In this document: positions 9,217 to 18,355 of the stretch, piece by piece
Numbering within the stretch: position 1 is the stretch's first letter
Layout: every line of letters begins with the position of its first letter
Assembly: GCF_900105025.1 (NCBI RefSeq)
Contig: NZ_LT629759.1
Coordinates: 1,240,001-1,304,000 of the forward strand
Source of the DNA: Parafannyhessea umbonata
Lineage (GTDB): Bacteria > Actinomycetota > Coriobacteriia > Coriobacteriales > Atopobiaceae
Direction of reading: 5' to 3'
Length of the DNA stretch: 64,000 bases
Program-made: the position numbers and the translations under genes
The notes under the pieces: model-generated
Told to the model about the DNA's origin: nothing
Seen by the model: the letters and a program-made list of their open reading frames with translations, nothing else
The model's database searches: none

Positions 9217-9951
9217 CTAGTACAGGAAGCGGCGGTCGTGCTTTGCCATCGTGCGTACGACCGGGAACACGATGAGGTAGATGACGGCCACCACCAGCAG
9301 AAACGTGGCATCCCCACTGCCAAAGAGCGTCGCGGTGGAATCGTAGAGCCCATGCAGCAGCACGGAGAGCAGATATCCGCAAGCGATGCACAGGCCCGCG
9401 CCAATGTGGTGCCCGCGGACCGAGAGGAGCTTCGCCTCCCCGTAAAGGAAGCCGAACACGACGGCAAAGCCCATGTGCGCCGGGATCGCCATCATGGCGC
9501 GACCCAGCAGCACGCCGGGCCCGTAGGCGAGGCCGTACGTCACGTTTTCCGCCGCGGCGAAGCCGAGCGACGTGGCGACCGCGTACACCACGCCATCGTA
9601 CCTGCAGTTGAAGTTGGGGTCGTGCCACGTGGCACGCGCCATGAGCACGTACTTGCACGCCTCCTCTATCACGCCGACGACGGCGAAGTCGGAAAGCAGT
9701 AAGAACCACGGGTCCTGCCGCCCAAGGCCGGAAAGCAGGCCGAACGCGTCCATCCCCACCTGCTCGAGCACGGAGGCAACGAGCGCCGCGACGACCCCGC
9801 GCCAGAAAAGCGCAAGCAGGAGCCCCGCAGGCTCACGCTCCAGCGTATCGAGGCTGTAGACGTAGCGCATGAGCGCCGCAGCCGGCCCGACCGCCAGCAC
9901 CAGGAAGACCGCGAGGTAGAGCGTCAAGCCGTTTGACAGCAGGAAGAACAT
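9217..9951 (-). CDS. PrsW-type intramembrane metalloprotease
   Basis: This 244-residue protein has about seven hydrophobic segments. It carries the glutamic-protease/abortive-infection-like motifs of PrsW: VIEEACKY (EExxK), FAAAENVTY and the later AHMGFA and LLHGLYDST histidines. PrsW cleaves membrane-bound anti-sigma factors in Bacillus; the target here is unknown. It ends 15 bases past the tRNA-Val terminator and is convergent with that tRNA. Confidence 0.88.
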   Translation of the reverse strand: MFFLLSNGLTLYLAVFLVLAVGPAAALMRYVYSLDTLEREPAGLLLALFWRGVVAALVASVLEQVGMDAFGLLSGLGRQDPWFLLLSDFAVVGVIEEACKYVLMARATWHDPNFNCRYDGVVYAVATSLGFAAAENVTYGLAYGPGVLLGRAMMAIPAHMGFAVVFGFLYGEAKLLSVRGHHIGAGLCIACGYLLSVLLHGLYDSTATLFGSGDATFLLVVAVIYLIVFPVVRTMAKHDRRFLY

Positions 9952-10095
9952 GGAACCTCCTCCGCACGATGCCTTAGACCGGTTTGTACCCCTTTCGGCT
10001 GCGAAGGTGACTCGTCACAGGGGGGGGGCATCGGCCGAGGACGCGGCCCTTCTCGCCCGGTAGCCCTTCTCGCCCGCAGCCGTGCGCTCTTCCGG

Positions 10096-10935
10096 CTACT
10101 CCTGCGAGAAGTACGCGACCGCGATGGCGCCGGGACCGGCGTGCGTGCCGATGGTGGCTCCCACGCTGCAGATGGGCAGCGCGTCCACGATGCCCTCCCA
10201 CAGGTCGCTGGAGTCGCGCACGTACTTCTTCAGCATGGGCTCGCCGCCTGCGGTGTACGCAAGGCAGAACGGCATCGCGAAGTCGATGGGGTGCTCTCCC
10301 ACAAGCTCTACCAGCAAGTTCCTTGCGTTCTTGGAGCCGCGCGCCTTGCCCAGCAGCCCCACCTCGCCGTTTGCCATGGTCACGACGGGCTTCAGTGCAA
10401 GCAGCGCACCCGCCGCCGCTGCCGCGGACCCAATGCGTCCGCCGCGCCGCAGGTACTCAAGGGTGTCCAGCAGGGCGAGCATGTGCACGCGCGAGCGCGC
10501 CCGCTCAAGCTGCGACGCGATGTCCGCCGCCGGAAGGCCGCGCTCCGCAAGCATGAGCGCGTACTCAACCAGCACGCGCTCGCCGATGCAAGCGTTGAGC
10601 GAGTCGACCACGCGCACGCCGTCGCGCCCCTCCGCCGCGATGCACGCGCTCTGGCATGTTGCAGAAACCTTTGAGGAAAGCGTCACGACCACGACGTCCT
10701 CCCCCGCCGCCTGTGCCTCGTCGTACGCCTGCGCGAACACGCCCGGCGACACCGCGCCCGTGCTGGGAGGCTCGTCGGACTCCACCAGCAGGTCATAGAA
10801 CCGCTCGTGCGTGAGGTCGACCCCGTCGTGGTACACGGTGTTGCCAAACGCCACCGTCATGGGAAGCACGGTAAGGTTGGGGTTGGGGAAGTCCACGATG
10901 TCCGATGCGGAGTCCGTGATGATGCGAGTGGCCAT
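10096..10935 (-). CDS. DegV family fatty-acid-binding protein
   Basis: The 279 residues begin MATRIITDSASDI, the classic DegV N-terminus, and include the lipid-binding STGAVSPGVFAQAYD loop and the C-terminal IGTHAGPGAIAVAYF end. DegV/FakB proteins bind a fatty acid and present it to a FakA kinase for phospholipid synthesis. No fakA is in the window. The start at 10935 has AAAGGAG just upstream; a longer reading from 11007 lacks this. Confidence 0.9.
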   Translation of the reverse strand: MATRIITDSASDIVDFPNPNLTVLPMTVAFGNTVYHDGVDLTHERFYDLLVESDEPPSTGAVSPGVFAQAYDEAQAAGEDVVVVTLSSKVSATCQSACIAAEGRDGVRVVDSLNACIGERVLVEYALMLAERGLPAADIASQLERARSRVHMLALLDTLEYLRRGGRIGSAAAAAGALLALKPVVTMANGEVGLLGKARGSKNARNLLVELVGEHPIDFAMPFCLAYTAGGEPMLKKYVRDSSDLWEGIVDALPICSVGATIGTHAGPGAIAVAYFSQE

Positions 10936-11034
10936 GGCCGCTCCTTTCGCGCCCTGGTTCTTGGTCTTTAGGTTGTATTTCTGATGCCGTCGCGACACCG
11001 GCGCCAACGTGGCTCGCGCCGTCCGTACCGCAGG

Positions 11035-11487
11035 CTAGATGCGCTCGAGCGACTCCAGCACCTGCGTCAGCCACGTGTACATGCGCTCGCGCTCCTCGGG
11101 GCCTATGTCCGCGCTCGCCTCGGCGACGACGTCGTTTATGATCTGGTCCATCTCGAGCGCCGCCTTGCGGCCGGCCGCCGTGAGCGTCACCGGGGCACGG
11201 TACCTGGACCCGCGCACCTTGGCGTCCTCGCTTGCGTGGCCGCGCTCGACCAGACCCTGCGCCTCCAGCCTAGAGACGATGCGCGTCACGGCCGCACGAT
11301 CCTGCCGCATCAGACGCGCCAGGTCCGCCTCCGCAAGGTCCCCGTCCGCGTGAGCGAGGTAGTACAGGACCATGGTGTCGGTTCCACGCAGGCCAAGCGA
11401 CGCCATCTTCTGCGTCTTTATGCGGCCGACCTCCTTGTTGAGCGCATAGATCACGCCCACGAAGTTCTCGAACCTCTCGTTAGCCAC
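11035..11487 (-). CDS. MarR family transcriptional regulator
   Basis: It has a winged-helix DNA-binding core: LRGTDTMVLYYLAHADGDLAEADLARLM, recognition helix RAAVTRIVSRLEAQGLVER, wing SRYRAPVTLTAAG, and a C-terminal dimer helix. The GTG at 11487 is chosen because AGGGGAG precedes it. A longer in-frame ATG at 11568 exists and cannot be excluded. It is divergent from the yoaK-like gene, with a perfect palindrome between them that may be its operator. Confidence 0.85.
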   Translation of the reverse strand: MANERFENFVGVIYALNKEVGRIKTQKMASLGLRGTDTMVLYYLAHADGDLAEADLARLMRQDRAAVTRIVSRLEAQGLVERGHASEDAKVRGSRYRAPVTLTAAGRKAALEMDQIINDVVAEASADIGPEERERMYTWLTQVLESLERI

Positions 11488-11573
11488 GCTCTTCTCCCCT
11501 GCTCGGTCCCTCGCGGGCGGGACTCTCCGCCCAGCGGACATGTCCGATTCTACCATGCGCGCACGCATGCCCT

Positions 11574-11589
11574 TGTTGACTTGTCAACA
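11574..11589. promoter_or_regulatory. Palindromic operator, probable MarR site
   Basis: TGTTGAC-TT-GTCAACA is a perfect 7+7 palindrome with a 2-base spacer, sized for a MarR dimer. It lies in the divergent marR/yoaK region. A related half (GTCAACATCTTCAACA) recurs at about 11,629-11,645. Confidence 0.6.
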
Positions 11590-11881
11590 TAATAGCAGCA
11601 GTCTCCGGAACCACATCCATTGTTGCGATGTCAACATCTTCAACACAATCGGGATGCCCGGCACCATGGCGAGAAGGACGCGGCACATTGGTCGCCGCCT
11701 CATGCGCAGAAAAGACCTTTGCGACTATCCGCAGCGCTACTTTCGCAACAATTTCGCTACCGTCTGCCGTATCAATCTTGACTGTAGTATCTTTCTCTCT
11801 TGTCTATCAGTTGTCTTGCCAAGCGTCACGACGCAACGCACAACGCCGGCGAGCGGCCACCGCCAACAGAAGGAAGCAAGC

Positions 11882-12580
11882 ATGAACCTGCTCAGGAAGC
11901 GCGCACCTCAGACATCGGAGTCCGTCTGGCTCGCAATGGTCCTCGCCTGCTCCGGCGGCCTCATGGACGCGTACTCCTTTCTGGGGCGCGACAAGGTCTT
12001 CGCCAACGCGCAGACCGGAAACCTCCTGCTCCTGGGCGTGAACATCTCTACCGGCACGTGGCAGAACGTGCCGCACTACCTCTGCCCCATTCTCGGCTTC
12101 GCGGCAGGCTGCGCCATCGCGCACGAGATTCGCCTCCACAAGGGCCGCGGCATGCACTGGCGCCAGATCGTCGTCGCGATCGAGGCCATCCTGCTCGTCG
12201 CGGTCTCGCTCATGCCGGGATCCGTCAACCTCGTCGCCAACAGCCTCACGTCCCTTGCCTGCGGCATGCAGGTGCAGGCGTTCCGCAAGCTGCACGGCCG
12301 CCCGTTCGCCACGACCATGTGCATCGGCAACCTACGCAGCGGGACGCAGGCACTCGTAAGCTACGTGCACCAGCGCCGTCGCCGCGACCTCCGCACCGCG
12401 TTTCTGTACTACCTCGTGATCCTCACCTTCGTCTGCGGCGCGATCCTTGGCAACTTCCTGCTGGGCGCGTTCTCCCTGCACGCGATCATGGCAAGCAGCC
12501 TGTTGCTTCTTGTTGCCTTCGCCCTCATGTTCGAGGACCGCGAGCACGAGCGTTCCTCGGCGCAGACGCAGGCAAGGTAA
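11882..12580 (+). CDS. YoaK family (DUF1275) small membrane protein
   Basis: This 232-residue protein has about six transmembrane helices. The family pattern is visible in ACSGGLMDAYSFLGRDKVFANAQTGNLLLLG, the later FRKLHGRPFATTMCIGNLRSG and a C-terminal hydrophobic pair. The function of DUF1275 is not firmly known; transport is suspected. The start at 11882 follows GAAGGAAGC. It is divergent from the MarR gene and probably controlled by it. Confidence 0.85.
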   Translation: MNLLRKRAPQTSESVWLAMVLACSGGLMDAYSFLGRDKVFANAQTGNLLLLGVNISTGTWQNVPHYLCPILGFAAGCAIAHEIRLHKGRGMHWRQIVVAIEAILLVAVSLMPGSVNLVANSLTSLACGMQVQAFRKLHGRPFATTMCIGNLRSGTQALVSYVHQRRRRDLRTAFLYYLVILTFVCGAILGNFLLGAFSLHAIMASSLLLLVAFALMFEDREHERSSAQTQAR

Positions 12581-12798
12581 CCCAGGGGGCCACCCGTCCG
12601 CACCCTTGCGCTTCTCCTTCGCACTCCCGCGCTTCTCGGCCGCGCGCCCGCGCTTGTCACGCGCAAGATGCCGCCCGCGCATCTTGCAGACATCTGCTTC
12701 TATAACGGGGTATAACGAATCTGTTCATGGCACAGCCCGGCCGCGCTGCCGGGCGTCGCGGCGCAACCAGGCGCCGCGGCCGGACCCTAAGGAGCAGC

Positions 12799-13959
12799 AT
12801 GTACAACTTCACGTTCCACGTCCCCACCACCATCCACTTCGGCAAGGGACAGATCTCTCACCTGGCAGAGCTCGCCAGCTACGGCAACCGCGCGCTGCTG
12901 TGCTACGGCGGCGGCTCCATCAAGCGCAACGGCATCTACGACCAGGCGCTCTCCATCCTTAAGGACGCCGGCGTCCAGGTGTTCGAGCTCGCGGGCGTCG
13001 AGCCCAACCCGCGCATCCAGACCGTGCGCCGCGGCGTCGAGCTCTGCCACCAGAACGACGTCCAGATGGTCCTCGCCATCGGCGGCGGCTCTACCATCGA
13101 CTGCGCCAAGGTGGTCGCCGCCGGCGCAAAGTACGATGGCGACGCGTGGGACCTCGTGATCAAGCCGGAGCTCATCAAGGACGCACTCCCGATCTTCTCG
13201 GTCCTCACCCTTTCCGCCACGGGATCGGAAATGGATGCGTTTGCCGTTATATCGGATATGACCAAGAACGAGAAGTGGGGCACCGCCGGCGAGTCGCTTA
13301 AGCCCACCATGTCCGTGCTCGACCCCACGTACACGTTCTCCGTCCCGGCGCGCCAGACCGCTGCCGGCACCGCAGATATGATGAGCCACACCTTCGAGAA
13401 CTACTTCAGCATGGATGAGGGCGCCTACGTGCAAAAACGCATGGCAGAGGGCCTGCTTAAGACCATGATCCACTACGGTCCCATCGCGCTTGCCCATCCG
13501 GACGACTACGACGCGCGCGCCAACCTCATGTGGGCGGCCAGCCACGCTATAAACGGCCTGGTGGGAGACGGCTGCTCCCCCGCGTGGTGCGTCCACCCCA
13601 TGGAGCACGAGCTCTCCGCGTTTTATGACATAACTCATGGCGAGGGACTTGCGATCCTCACGCCCGCGTGGATGGAGCACGTGCTGAGCGCGGACACCGT
13701 CGCGCTCTTCGCCGCATACGGCCGCAACGTCTGGGGCCTCACCGGCACGGAGGACGAGGCCGTCGCGCGCGAGGCCATCGTCCGCACGCGCGAGTTCTTC
13801 ACTCAGACCATGCACATGCCTGCGACCCTTCGTGAGGTGGGCATCACGGACGAGAAGAACTTCGAGGTCATGGCCCAGAAGGCCGCCGATGGCTGCAAGG
13901 GTTCCTTCGTCCCGCTGTCGAAGGACGACATCATCGAGATCTATCGCGCCGCACTGTAG
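12799..13959 (+). CDS. Iron-containing alcohol dehydrogenase (butanol dehydrogenase type)
   Basis: This 386-residue group III alcohol dehydrogenase has nucleotide-binding segment GGGSTIDCAK near residue 96, LSATGSEMD, and the metal site with HPMEHELSAFYDITHGEGLAIL. The family (BdhA/YqhD) reduces aldehydes to alcohols with NAD(P)H, which fits a fermentative host. The start at 12799 follows AAGGAGCAGC. Confidence 0.9.
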   Translation: MYNFTFHVPTTIHFGKGQISHLAELASYGNRALLCYGGGSIKRNGIYDQALSILKDAGVQVFELAGVEPNPRIQTVRRGVELCHQNDVQMVLAIGGGSTIDCAKVVAAGAKYDGDAWDLVIKPELIKDALPIFSVLTLSATGSEMDAFAVISDMTKNEKWGTAGESLKPTMSVLDPTYTFSVPARQTAAGTADMMSHTFENYFSMDEGAYVQKRMAEGLLKTMIHYGPIALAHPDDYDARANLMWAASHAINGLVGDGCSPAWCVHPMEHELSAFYDITHGEGLAILTPAWMEHVLSADTVALFAAYGRNVWGLTGTEDEAVAREAIVRTREFFTQTMHMPATLREVGITDEKNFEVMAQKAADGCKGSFVPLSKDDIIEIYRAAL

Positions 13960-14080
13960 CGCCACAGGCGAGCTTCCCGCATGACCGACGTCATGCGCTT
14001 AGCAGAAACGTGCAAGGCAAAGCGTTAGCACTTCGCCCCGGTCATGGCATCAACCATGGCCGGGACGTTCTTCTCGCAAG

Positions 14081-14125
14081 CTTGCACTTGCCTTTCTTGC
14101 ACTTGCCTTGCTTGCACTTGCCTTT
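14081..14125. repeat. 15-bp tandem repeat, three copies
   Basis: CTTGCACTTGCCTTT, then the same with a final G, then the first form again, at 14081, 14096 and 14111. Read on the minus strand it would encode (K/Q)GKCK three times. The region 13960-14138 has no confident gene. Confidence 0.8.
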
Positions 14126-14138
14126 CGCGCGCGAGACG

Positions 14139-14306
14139 TCAGCGACTGCGCCCGTGGCCATACCTGCGATAGCGACGGTCGCGACGCCCAAAGATGTTCC
14201 TGGACTCCATCGCGTCCGAGCCGTCACCCACCACCACAATCAGAAACAGCAGGCCGCTCACCGCTACGAACAAGAGGTTCTCGACAAACTCCCTGGCGAA
14301 TTCCAT
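14139..14306 (-). CDS. Small single-pass membrane protein, unknown
   Basis: This 55-residue candidate has a transmembrane segment (LLFVAVSGLLFLIVVV) and an Arg/Tyr-rich cytoplasmic tail. ATG at 14306 follows GGGAGCAACC. An overlapping minus-strand frame continues through the 15-bp repeats into a KGKCK-rich tail, so a frameshifted longer gene is possible. I do not recognise a family. Confidence 0.35.
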   Translation of the reverse strand: MEFAREFVENLLFVAVSGLLFLIVVVGDGSDAMESRNIFGRRDRRYRRYGHGRSR

Positions 14307-14480
14307 GGTTGCTCCCATCTTTCCGCGCCGCCGGACACGGCGCATTCCCTTTGACGACCATATGGTCTTACAGGGGCGACGGAGCTGCCATAGGCGCAGC
14401 TTACGGCCACCTTACGAGTTCGTAAGGTTCGTGCGCAGCGGTGGGCGGGCGGAGCACCAGGGCGCGAGTGCGGTGCGGCA

Positions 14481-15206
14481 CTACCCGCGACGGCGCGCGT
14501 CCTCGTTCACGCGGGCGTTCCAGTCCAACGGAATGCAGCCGACGCGCGCGCCGCACGTCACTTCCGACACGGCGTCGTATGCCAGGTCCACGCCGCCGCG
14601 GTCGCATACGTACTGCGCAACGCGATCCTCGCAGATGCCTATCCGCCCCGCTTCTGCAATCGCGTCGATGTTGGCCCCCAAGAAGACGAACTCCCAACCC
14701 TGGCGCTTGCATGCGCCGACCATGCGTCGCACGCGGTCGTATGTGTAGCTATGGCTCGCGTTCTCGAGCCCGTCCGTTATGACCACAACCACCACGTGCT
14801 CCGCGCGCCACCCGTCCGGCTGGCAAGACTGAACCAGCGCCGTATGCTTGATGGCGCCGCCAAGCGCGTCCAGAAGCGCGGTGCATCCGCCCGGCTGGTA
14901 GTCGTCCGGACCAAGCGGCTCCACCTCGCTGATGGGACGACGGTCGCACGCGACGCGGGCCTCGTCGCTGAAGAACACCACGGACACGTTGGCTTCGCCG
15001 TCCAGGCGCCGGTTCTTCTCGAGCGTGGCATTGAACCCGCCCACGGTGTCGTCTCGCAAGGCATACATTGAGCCGCTCTCGTCCACCACGAAAACCAGCT
15101 CCGTCAAACCGGGCCTCACGCGCCCGCTCGGCTCCGGGACGTCGCGGTCAACCCTACCGCCTCCATACCGATTGCGAGTTCCGTTTCCATACCCATGCCG
15201 TGACAT
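14481..15206 (-). CDS. von Willebrand factor A (VWA) domain protein
   Basis: This 241-residue protein is almost entirely a VWA domain. It has the MIDAS metal site DESGSMY (DxSxS), a Thr in the GGCTALLDALG loop and ITDGLENAS. A Gly/Arg-rich N-terminus precedes it. No signal peptide is seen. The start at 15206 has GGAGGGAG upstream. It lies just downstream of the macro-HTH gene on the same strand. Function unknown; VWA domains usually mediate metal-dependent protein contacts. Confidence 0.82.
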   Translation of the reverse strand: MSRHGYGNGTRNRYGGGRVDRDVPEPSGRVRPGLTELVFVVDESGSMYALRDDTVGGFNATLEKNRRLDGEANVSVVFFSDEARVACDRRPISEVEPLGPDDYQPGGCTALLDALGGAIKHTALVQSCQPDGWRAEHVVVVVITDGLENASHSYTYDRVRRMVGACKRQGWEFVFLGANIDAIAEAGRIGICEDRVAQYVCDRGGVDLAYDAVSEVTCGARVGCIPLDWNARVNEDARRRG

Positions 15207-15362
15207 GATGCGCTCCCTCCTGCGGGCGTCCCACCTCTGGCCTCGTGCTGGCACGAGTCTAGGCGGCGCGAAGGCGCCATGGGTAAACTGCGAGGCTACA
15301 TAGCAGGACCTTGCAAATCCGCAGGCCAGGGACCCGTTTGCCACATCGCGGCAAACGCAGTG

Positions 15363-16523
15363 TCATGCCACGCCCAGCAGCTGCTGGCCATGGCAGAAGA
15401 GCTCGTAGTTGATGCGATCGACGTCATACACACGATGCGATATAAAGTACTCAACTATCACGTCAAACTTGCTGTTGTGAGCGAGCGCATAGCCGGCACG
15501 CGCCAGAAGCGTCTGCGTCTGGTCAAGGTCGAGCTCCAGCGCCACGGCGAGCGCTAGGATCACGCGCTTGCTGGGATTCAGCCTGCCGGATCGCAACTTG
15601 CTGAAATACTGGCGCGTCAGGTTCGCGCGGCCGTACACCTGCGCGTCCGTCATCCCGCGCGCGTCGATCATGGAAAGCAGCGTCTCGCTGAACGACGCGT
15701 CGAGGTTCGCCAGCAGGTCGTCCAGCTCGTCCCCGAAGACGGCGCCGCCGCCCAGGCATGCCGCGCCCCTGTAGTCCGGTTCCTCAACCGCCACCGCGGG
15801 CTCGGCCACTGCCTCGGGCTCCTCGGTCACCGGCGCAGATTCCTCAAGCGCCTCGGGCGGCACCCCTCCGGGCGAGAAGGACTCGTCATCCGTAGTCGCA
15901 TCCGCATGCCAGCGGCACTCGCGTTTGGGCCGGCGCCTGGGATCGCGACGCTCGGCCTCGTCCACGTAGCGCTGGTCGATGTACTCCTCGAGCCCTAGGT
16001 CGAGCGCTCGGGCCTCGCGCGTGGACTCGCGGTCGAAGAGCACGAGGTAGACCTCTATGTCTGCGCGACCATCCGGCACCGCGTCAAACCACGAGCGAAT
16101 CGCAGTGATTGCGTCCGCAATCGCCATTCCTCTTGGGTAGCCGAAGGCGCCGGAAGAGATCAGCGGGAACGCAACGGAGTTCGCGCCATGCGAAGCCGCC
16201 ACGTCGAGCGAGTTTTGGTAGCACCGCGCGAGCAGCGATCTAAGGTGCGTCCGCCAACCGGCATCGACGGAGCCTTCCGGCCAGTGCGGGCCCACCGTGT
16301 GTATGACCCACCGCGCAGGCAGGTCGAAGCCGGGGGTCGCGATTGCTTTGCCACATTCTACACGGCCGGCCTTGTGACATGCCGCCTCCATGCGGCGGGC
16401 ACCGGCGGCACGAAAGATCGCGGCAGACGCCCCTCCGTCTGCAGAGAGGCCCTCGTCAGTGGGGCTGACGAGGGCATCGACCCGCATGCGGGTTATGTCT
16501 TGGCGAACCAGCGTGAGCGGCAT
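15363..16523 (-). CDS. Macro domain (ADP-ribose-binding) fused to a C-terminal HTH-like domain
   Basis: Residues 1-175 are a macro domain: VDALVSPTDEGLSADGGASAAIFRAAG, VIHTVGPHWPEG and FPLISSGAFGYPRGMA, the loops that bind ADP-ribose or related ligands. An acidic Pro/Glu linker spans about 195-265. Residues 285-386 look like an HTH/Cro-type domain (ARGMTDAQVYGRANLTRQYFSKLRSGR). Such fusions suggest sensing of ADP-ribose or NAD metabolites linked to DNA binding or stress. ATG at 16523 follows GGGGGAAGC. The VWA gene follows after 156 bases. Confidence 0.8.
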   Translation of the reverse strand: MPLTLVRQDITRMRVDALVSPTDEGLSADGGASAAIFRAAGARRMEAACHKAGRVECGKAIATPGFDLPARWVIHTVGPHWPEGSVDAGWRTHLRSLLARCYQNSLDVAASHGANSVAFPLISSGAFGYPRGMAIADAITAIRSWFDAVPDGRADIEVYLVLFDRESTREARALDLGLEEYIDQRYVDEAERRDPRRRPKRECRWHADATTDDESFSPGGVPPEALEESAPVTEEPEAVAEPAVAVEEPDYRGAACLGGGAVFGDELDDLLANLDASFSETLLSMIDARGMTDAQVYGRANLTRQYFSKLRSGRLNPSKRVILALAVALELDLDQTQTLLARAGYALAHNSKFDVIVEYFISHRVYDVDRINYELFCHGQQLLGVA

Positions 16524-16572
16524 GCTTCCCCCAAAGGCGCGGCATTCGAGCCACGCTCGTACAATGCCCGGC

Positions 16573-17202
16573 CTAGAAGCCCAGGCTGTCGTTCACCAGG
16601 ATCACGTGCATGCGGCCAGGGTGATGGTTGAAGCGCGTGATGAGGAAGTTGCAGCAGATGGTGTCCCCGGACTTGCAGTTGGCGCACGCGCCGGTCTTGC
16701 AGCACGGCGTGTTCAGGTTGAAGCGCTGCGCGTTGATCGGCGCGGCTACGTTGCGTGCACGCTTGATGGCGCCGTCCAGGTCGCCGCACACCTTGTTCAT
16801 GCCCACGATGAAGAGCACGTGGCGCGGGCCCTGCGCGATGGCGCTCACGCGGTTGGAGTTGCCGTCGATGTTCACGATCACGCCGTCGTTCGTGATGGCA
16901 TTCGCGCTTGCGACGAACACGTCCGCGTCATATGCCGCAAGCATGGCGGCGCGCTTGTCCTTCATCTTGTCACGGTCGATAAAGTTGTAGTTGCCGGCGC
17001 CCAGGGCATCGGTCAGGCCGATCTCGCGCGCGCTGGTGCAGCCGCCCATGGTGACGGTCGAGCCCTCGCCGATGAACGCGAGCGCCTCCTGGAGCGCCTC
17101 CTCCCTGGTGGCCGCATACTCCGCGGTGATGTTCCTTCGGCCAAGGCCCTTGATGACGGTCTGGGCCAAGAGCTCGTTGCGCTTGGTGAGGTTCTGATCC
17201 AT
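16573..17202 (-). CDS. LUD domain protein (lactate utilisation-like)
   Basis: The 209 residues match the LUD (DUF162, LutC/LutB-like) fold: TVTMGGCTSAREIG, VFVASANAITNDGVIVNIDGNSNRV, GPRHVLFIVGMNKV. A Cys-rich tail (CCKTGACANCKSGDTICC) could hold an iron-sulfur cluster. LUD proteins act in lactate oxidation in some bacteria, but no lutA or lutB partner is here. The start at 17202 follows GGAGGCAACC; a longer reading to 17256 is unlikely. Confidence 0.85.
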   Translation of the reverse strand: MDQNLTKRNELLAQTVIKGLGRRNITAEYAATREEALQEALAFIGEGSTVTMGGCTSAREIGLTDALGAGNYNFIDRDKMKDKRAAMLAAYDADVFVASANAITNDGVIVNIDGNSNRVSAIAQGPRHVLFIVGMNKVCGDLDGAIKRARNVAAPINAQRFNLNTPCCKTGACANCKSGDTICCNFLITRFNHHPGRMHVILVNDSLGF

Positions 17203-17581
17203 GGTTGCCTCCAGTGCTCGTGACGCGCCGTCCGCGCGCCGTGCCGTTGCTTGCACACGATTCTACGCGCAGGGCACAGGGCAAGCCGGCCTCTTTCCCA
17301 CGTGGAATCCGCGATTGGAGAGCTCACAAGGTCGCAAAAGCCATCGCGCAGGTTCTGCCGCCGCGTACAAACAGCGACTCATGGAGAGAAGCCCAAAAAC
17401 CCAAGCCGCACCAAAATGCGAAGAGCCTGTAACAAGGTGGCCCTTCTCGCGCGCCCGCGGCCGCGCCGCGCGTACCATGCAACGACCCGCCCAAGACGCG
17501 GATTCGGTCCGCCGCAAGGCGGCCCACAACCAGGCCAGCAGCCAGATTCACAACCAGACCCACAGCCAGAGGGAGGTGCGC

Positions 17582-18355
17582 ATGAGGAGGGAGGTCCTTT
17601 CGGCCGCGTGGCCGGTCATGGTGTCGTACGTCGCCGTCGGCCTGCCGTGCGGCGTGCTCGCCGCGAAGGCCGGCATGGGGCCGCTCCAGAACTTCGTGCT
17701 CGCCCTCACGTTCCTTTCCGGAGGCGGGCAGTTCATGATGAGCAACCTGTGGCTCGCCGGCGTCCCTCTGGGCTCGATCGTGGCGTCCGTCGCCGCGGTG
17801 TCCACCCGCTTCGCGCTCTACTCCGCCTCGCTCGCCCCCTACCTGGAGCGCTTCGGGCGGCGCAGCGCGCTCGCCATCTCGTGCTGCTACACGGAGGAGG
17901 CATACGGCATCACGCTCAATAAGCTCGCGTCGGGCGCCCCGTGGTCCGCGCAAGACGCCCTCGCGCTCAACCTCTGCGTGCAGCTCACGTGGGCCGCGTC
18001 GTGCGCGGCCGGCGCGGCACTCGGGACCGTCGTGAACGTCCCCACCGCCATCGCGGGCTTCGCGATGACGTCGCTCTTCATCTACCTGCTGTACGCCCAG
18101 CCGCACACCCGCCCCACGGCAGCGGCGGCAGCGGCGGCCGCGGCGGCGGCGCTCACGGTCGCCGCGTGCAAGTGGGCGGGAGCCGCGGGAGTCGCCGTTC
18201 CCCTCGCCGCGCTTGTGGGTGTCGCGGCCGGACTTGCCGCGGGGGCGCTTCCCCGTGCGCGCCACGCGCACCACGAAGACCCCAACCACAAGCACCCCGC
18301 AGCCACGGCCGCGGCGGCGCACGCGCCCACGGGCGAGAAGGGCGGCCCCCAATGA
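17582..18355 (+). CDS. azlC: AzlC family branched-chain amino-acid exporter, large subunit
   Basis: This 257-residue integral membrane protein opens with AAWPVMVSYVAVGLPCGVLAAKAGMG and FLSGGGQFM, hallmarks of AzlC. A very Ala-rich helix (18,120-18,170) and a His-rich tail follow. AzlCD pairs export branched-chain amino acids or analogues. GGGAGGTGCGC precedes the ATG. Its stop overlaps the azlD start (ATGA at 18352-18355), indicating translational coupling. Confidence 0.88.
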   Translation: MRREVLSAAWPVMVSYVAVGLPCGVLAAKAGMGPLQNFVLALTFLSGGGQFMMSNLWLAGVPLGSIVASVAAVSTRFALYSASLAPYLERFGRRSALAISCCYTEEAYGITLNKLASGAPWSAQDALALNLCVQLTWAASCAAGAALGTVVNVPTAIAGFAMTSLFIYLLYAQPHTRPTAAAAAAAAAAALTVAACKWAGAAGVAVPLAALVGVAAGLAAGALPRARHAHHEDPNHKHPAATAAAAHAPTGEKGGPQ

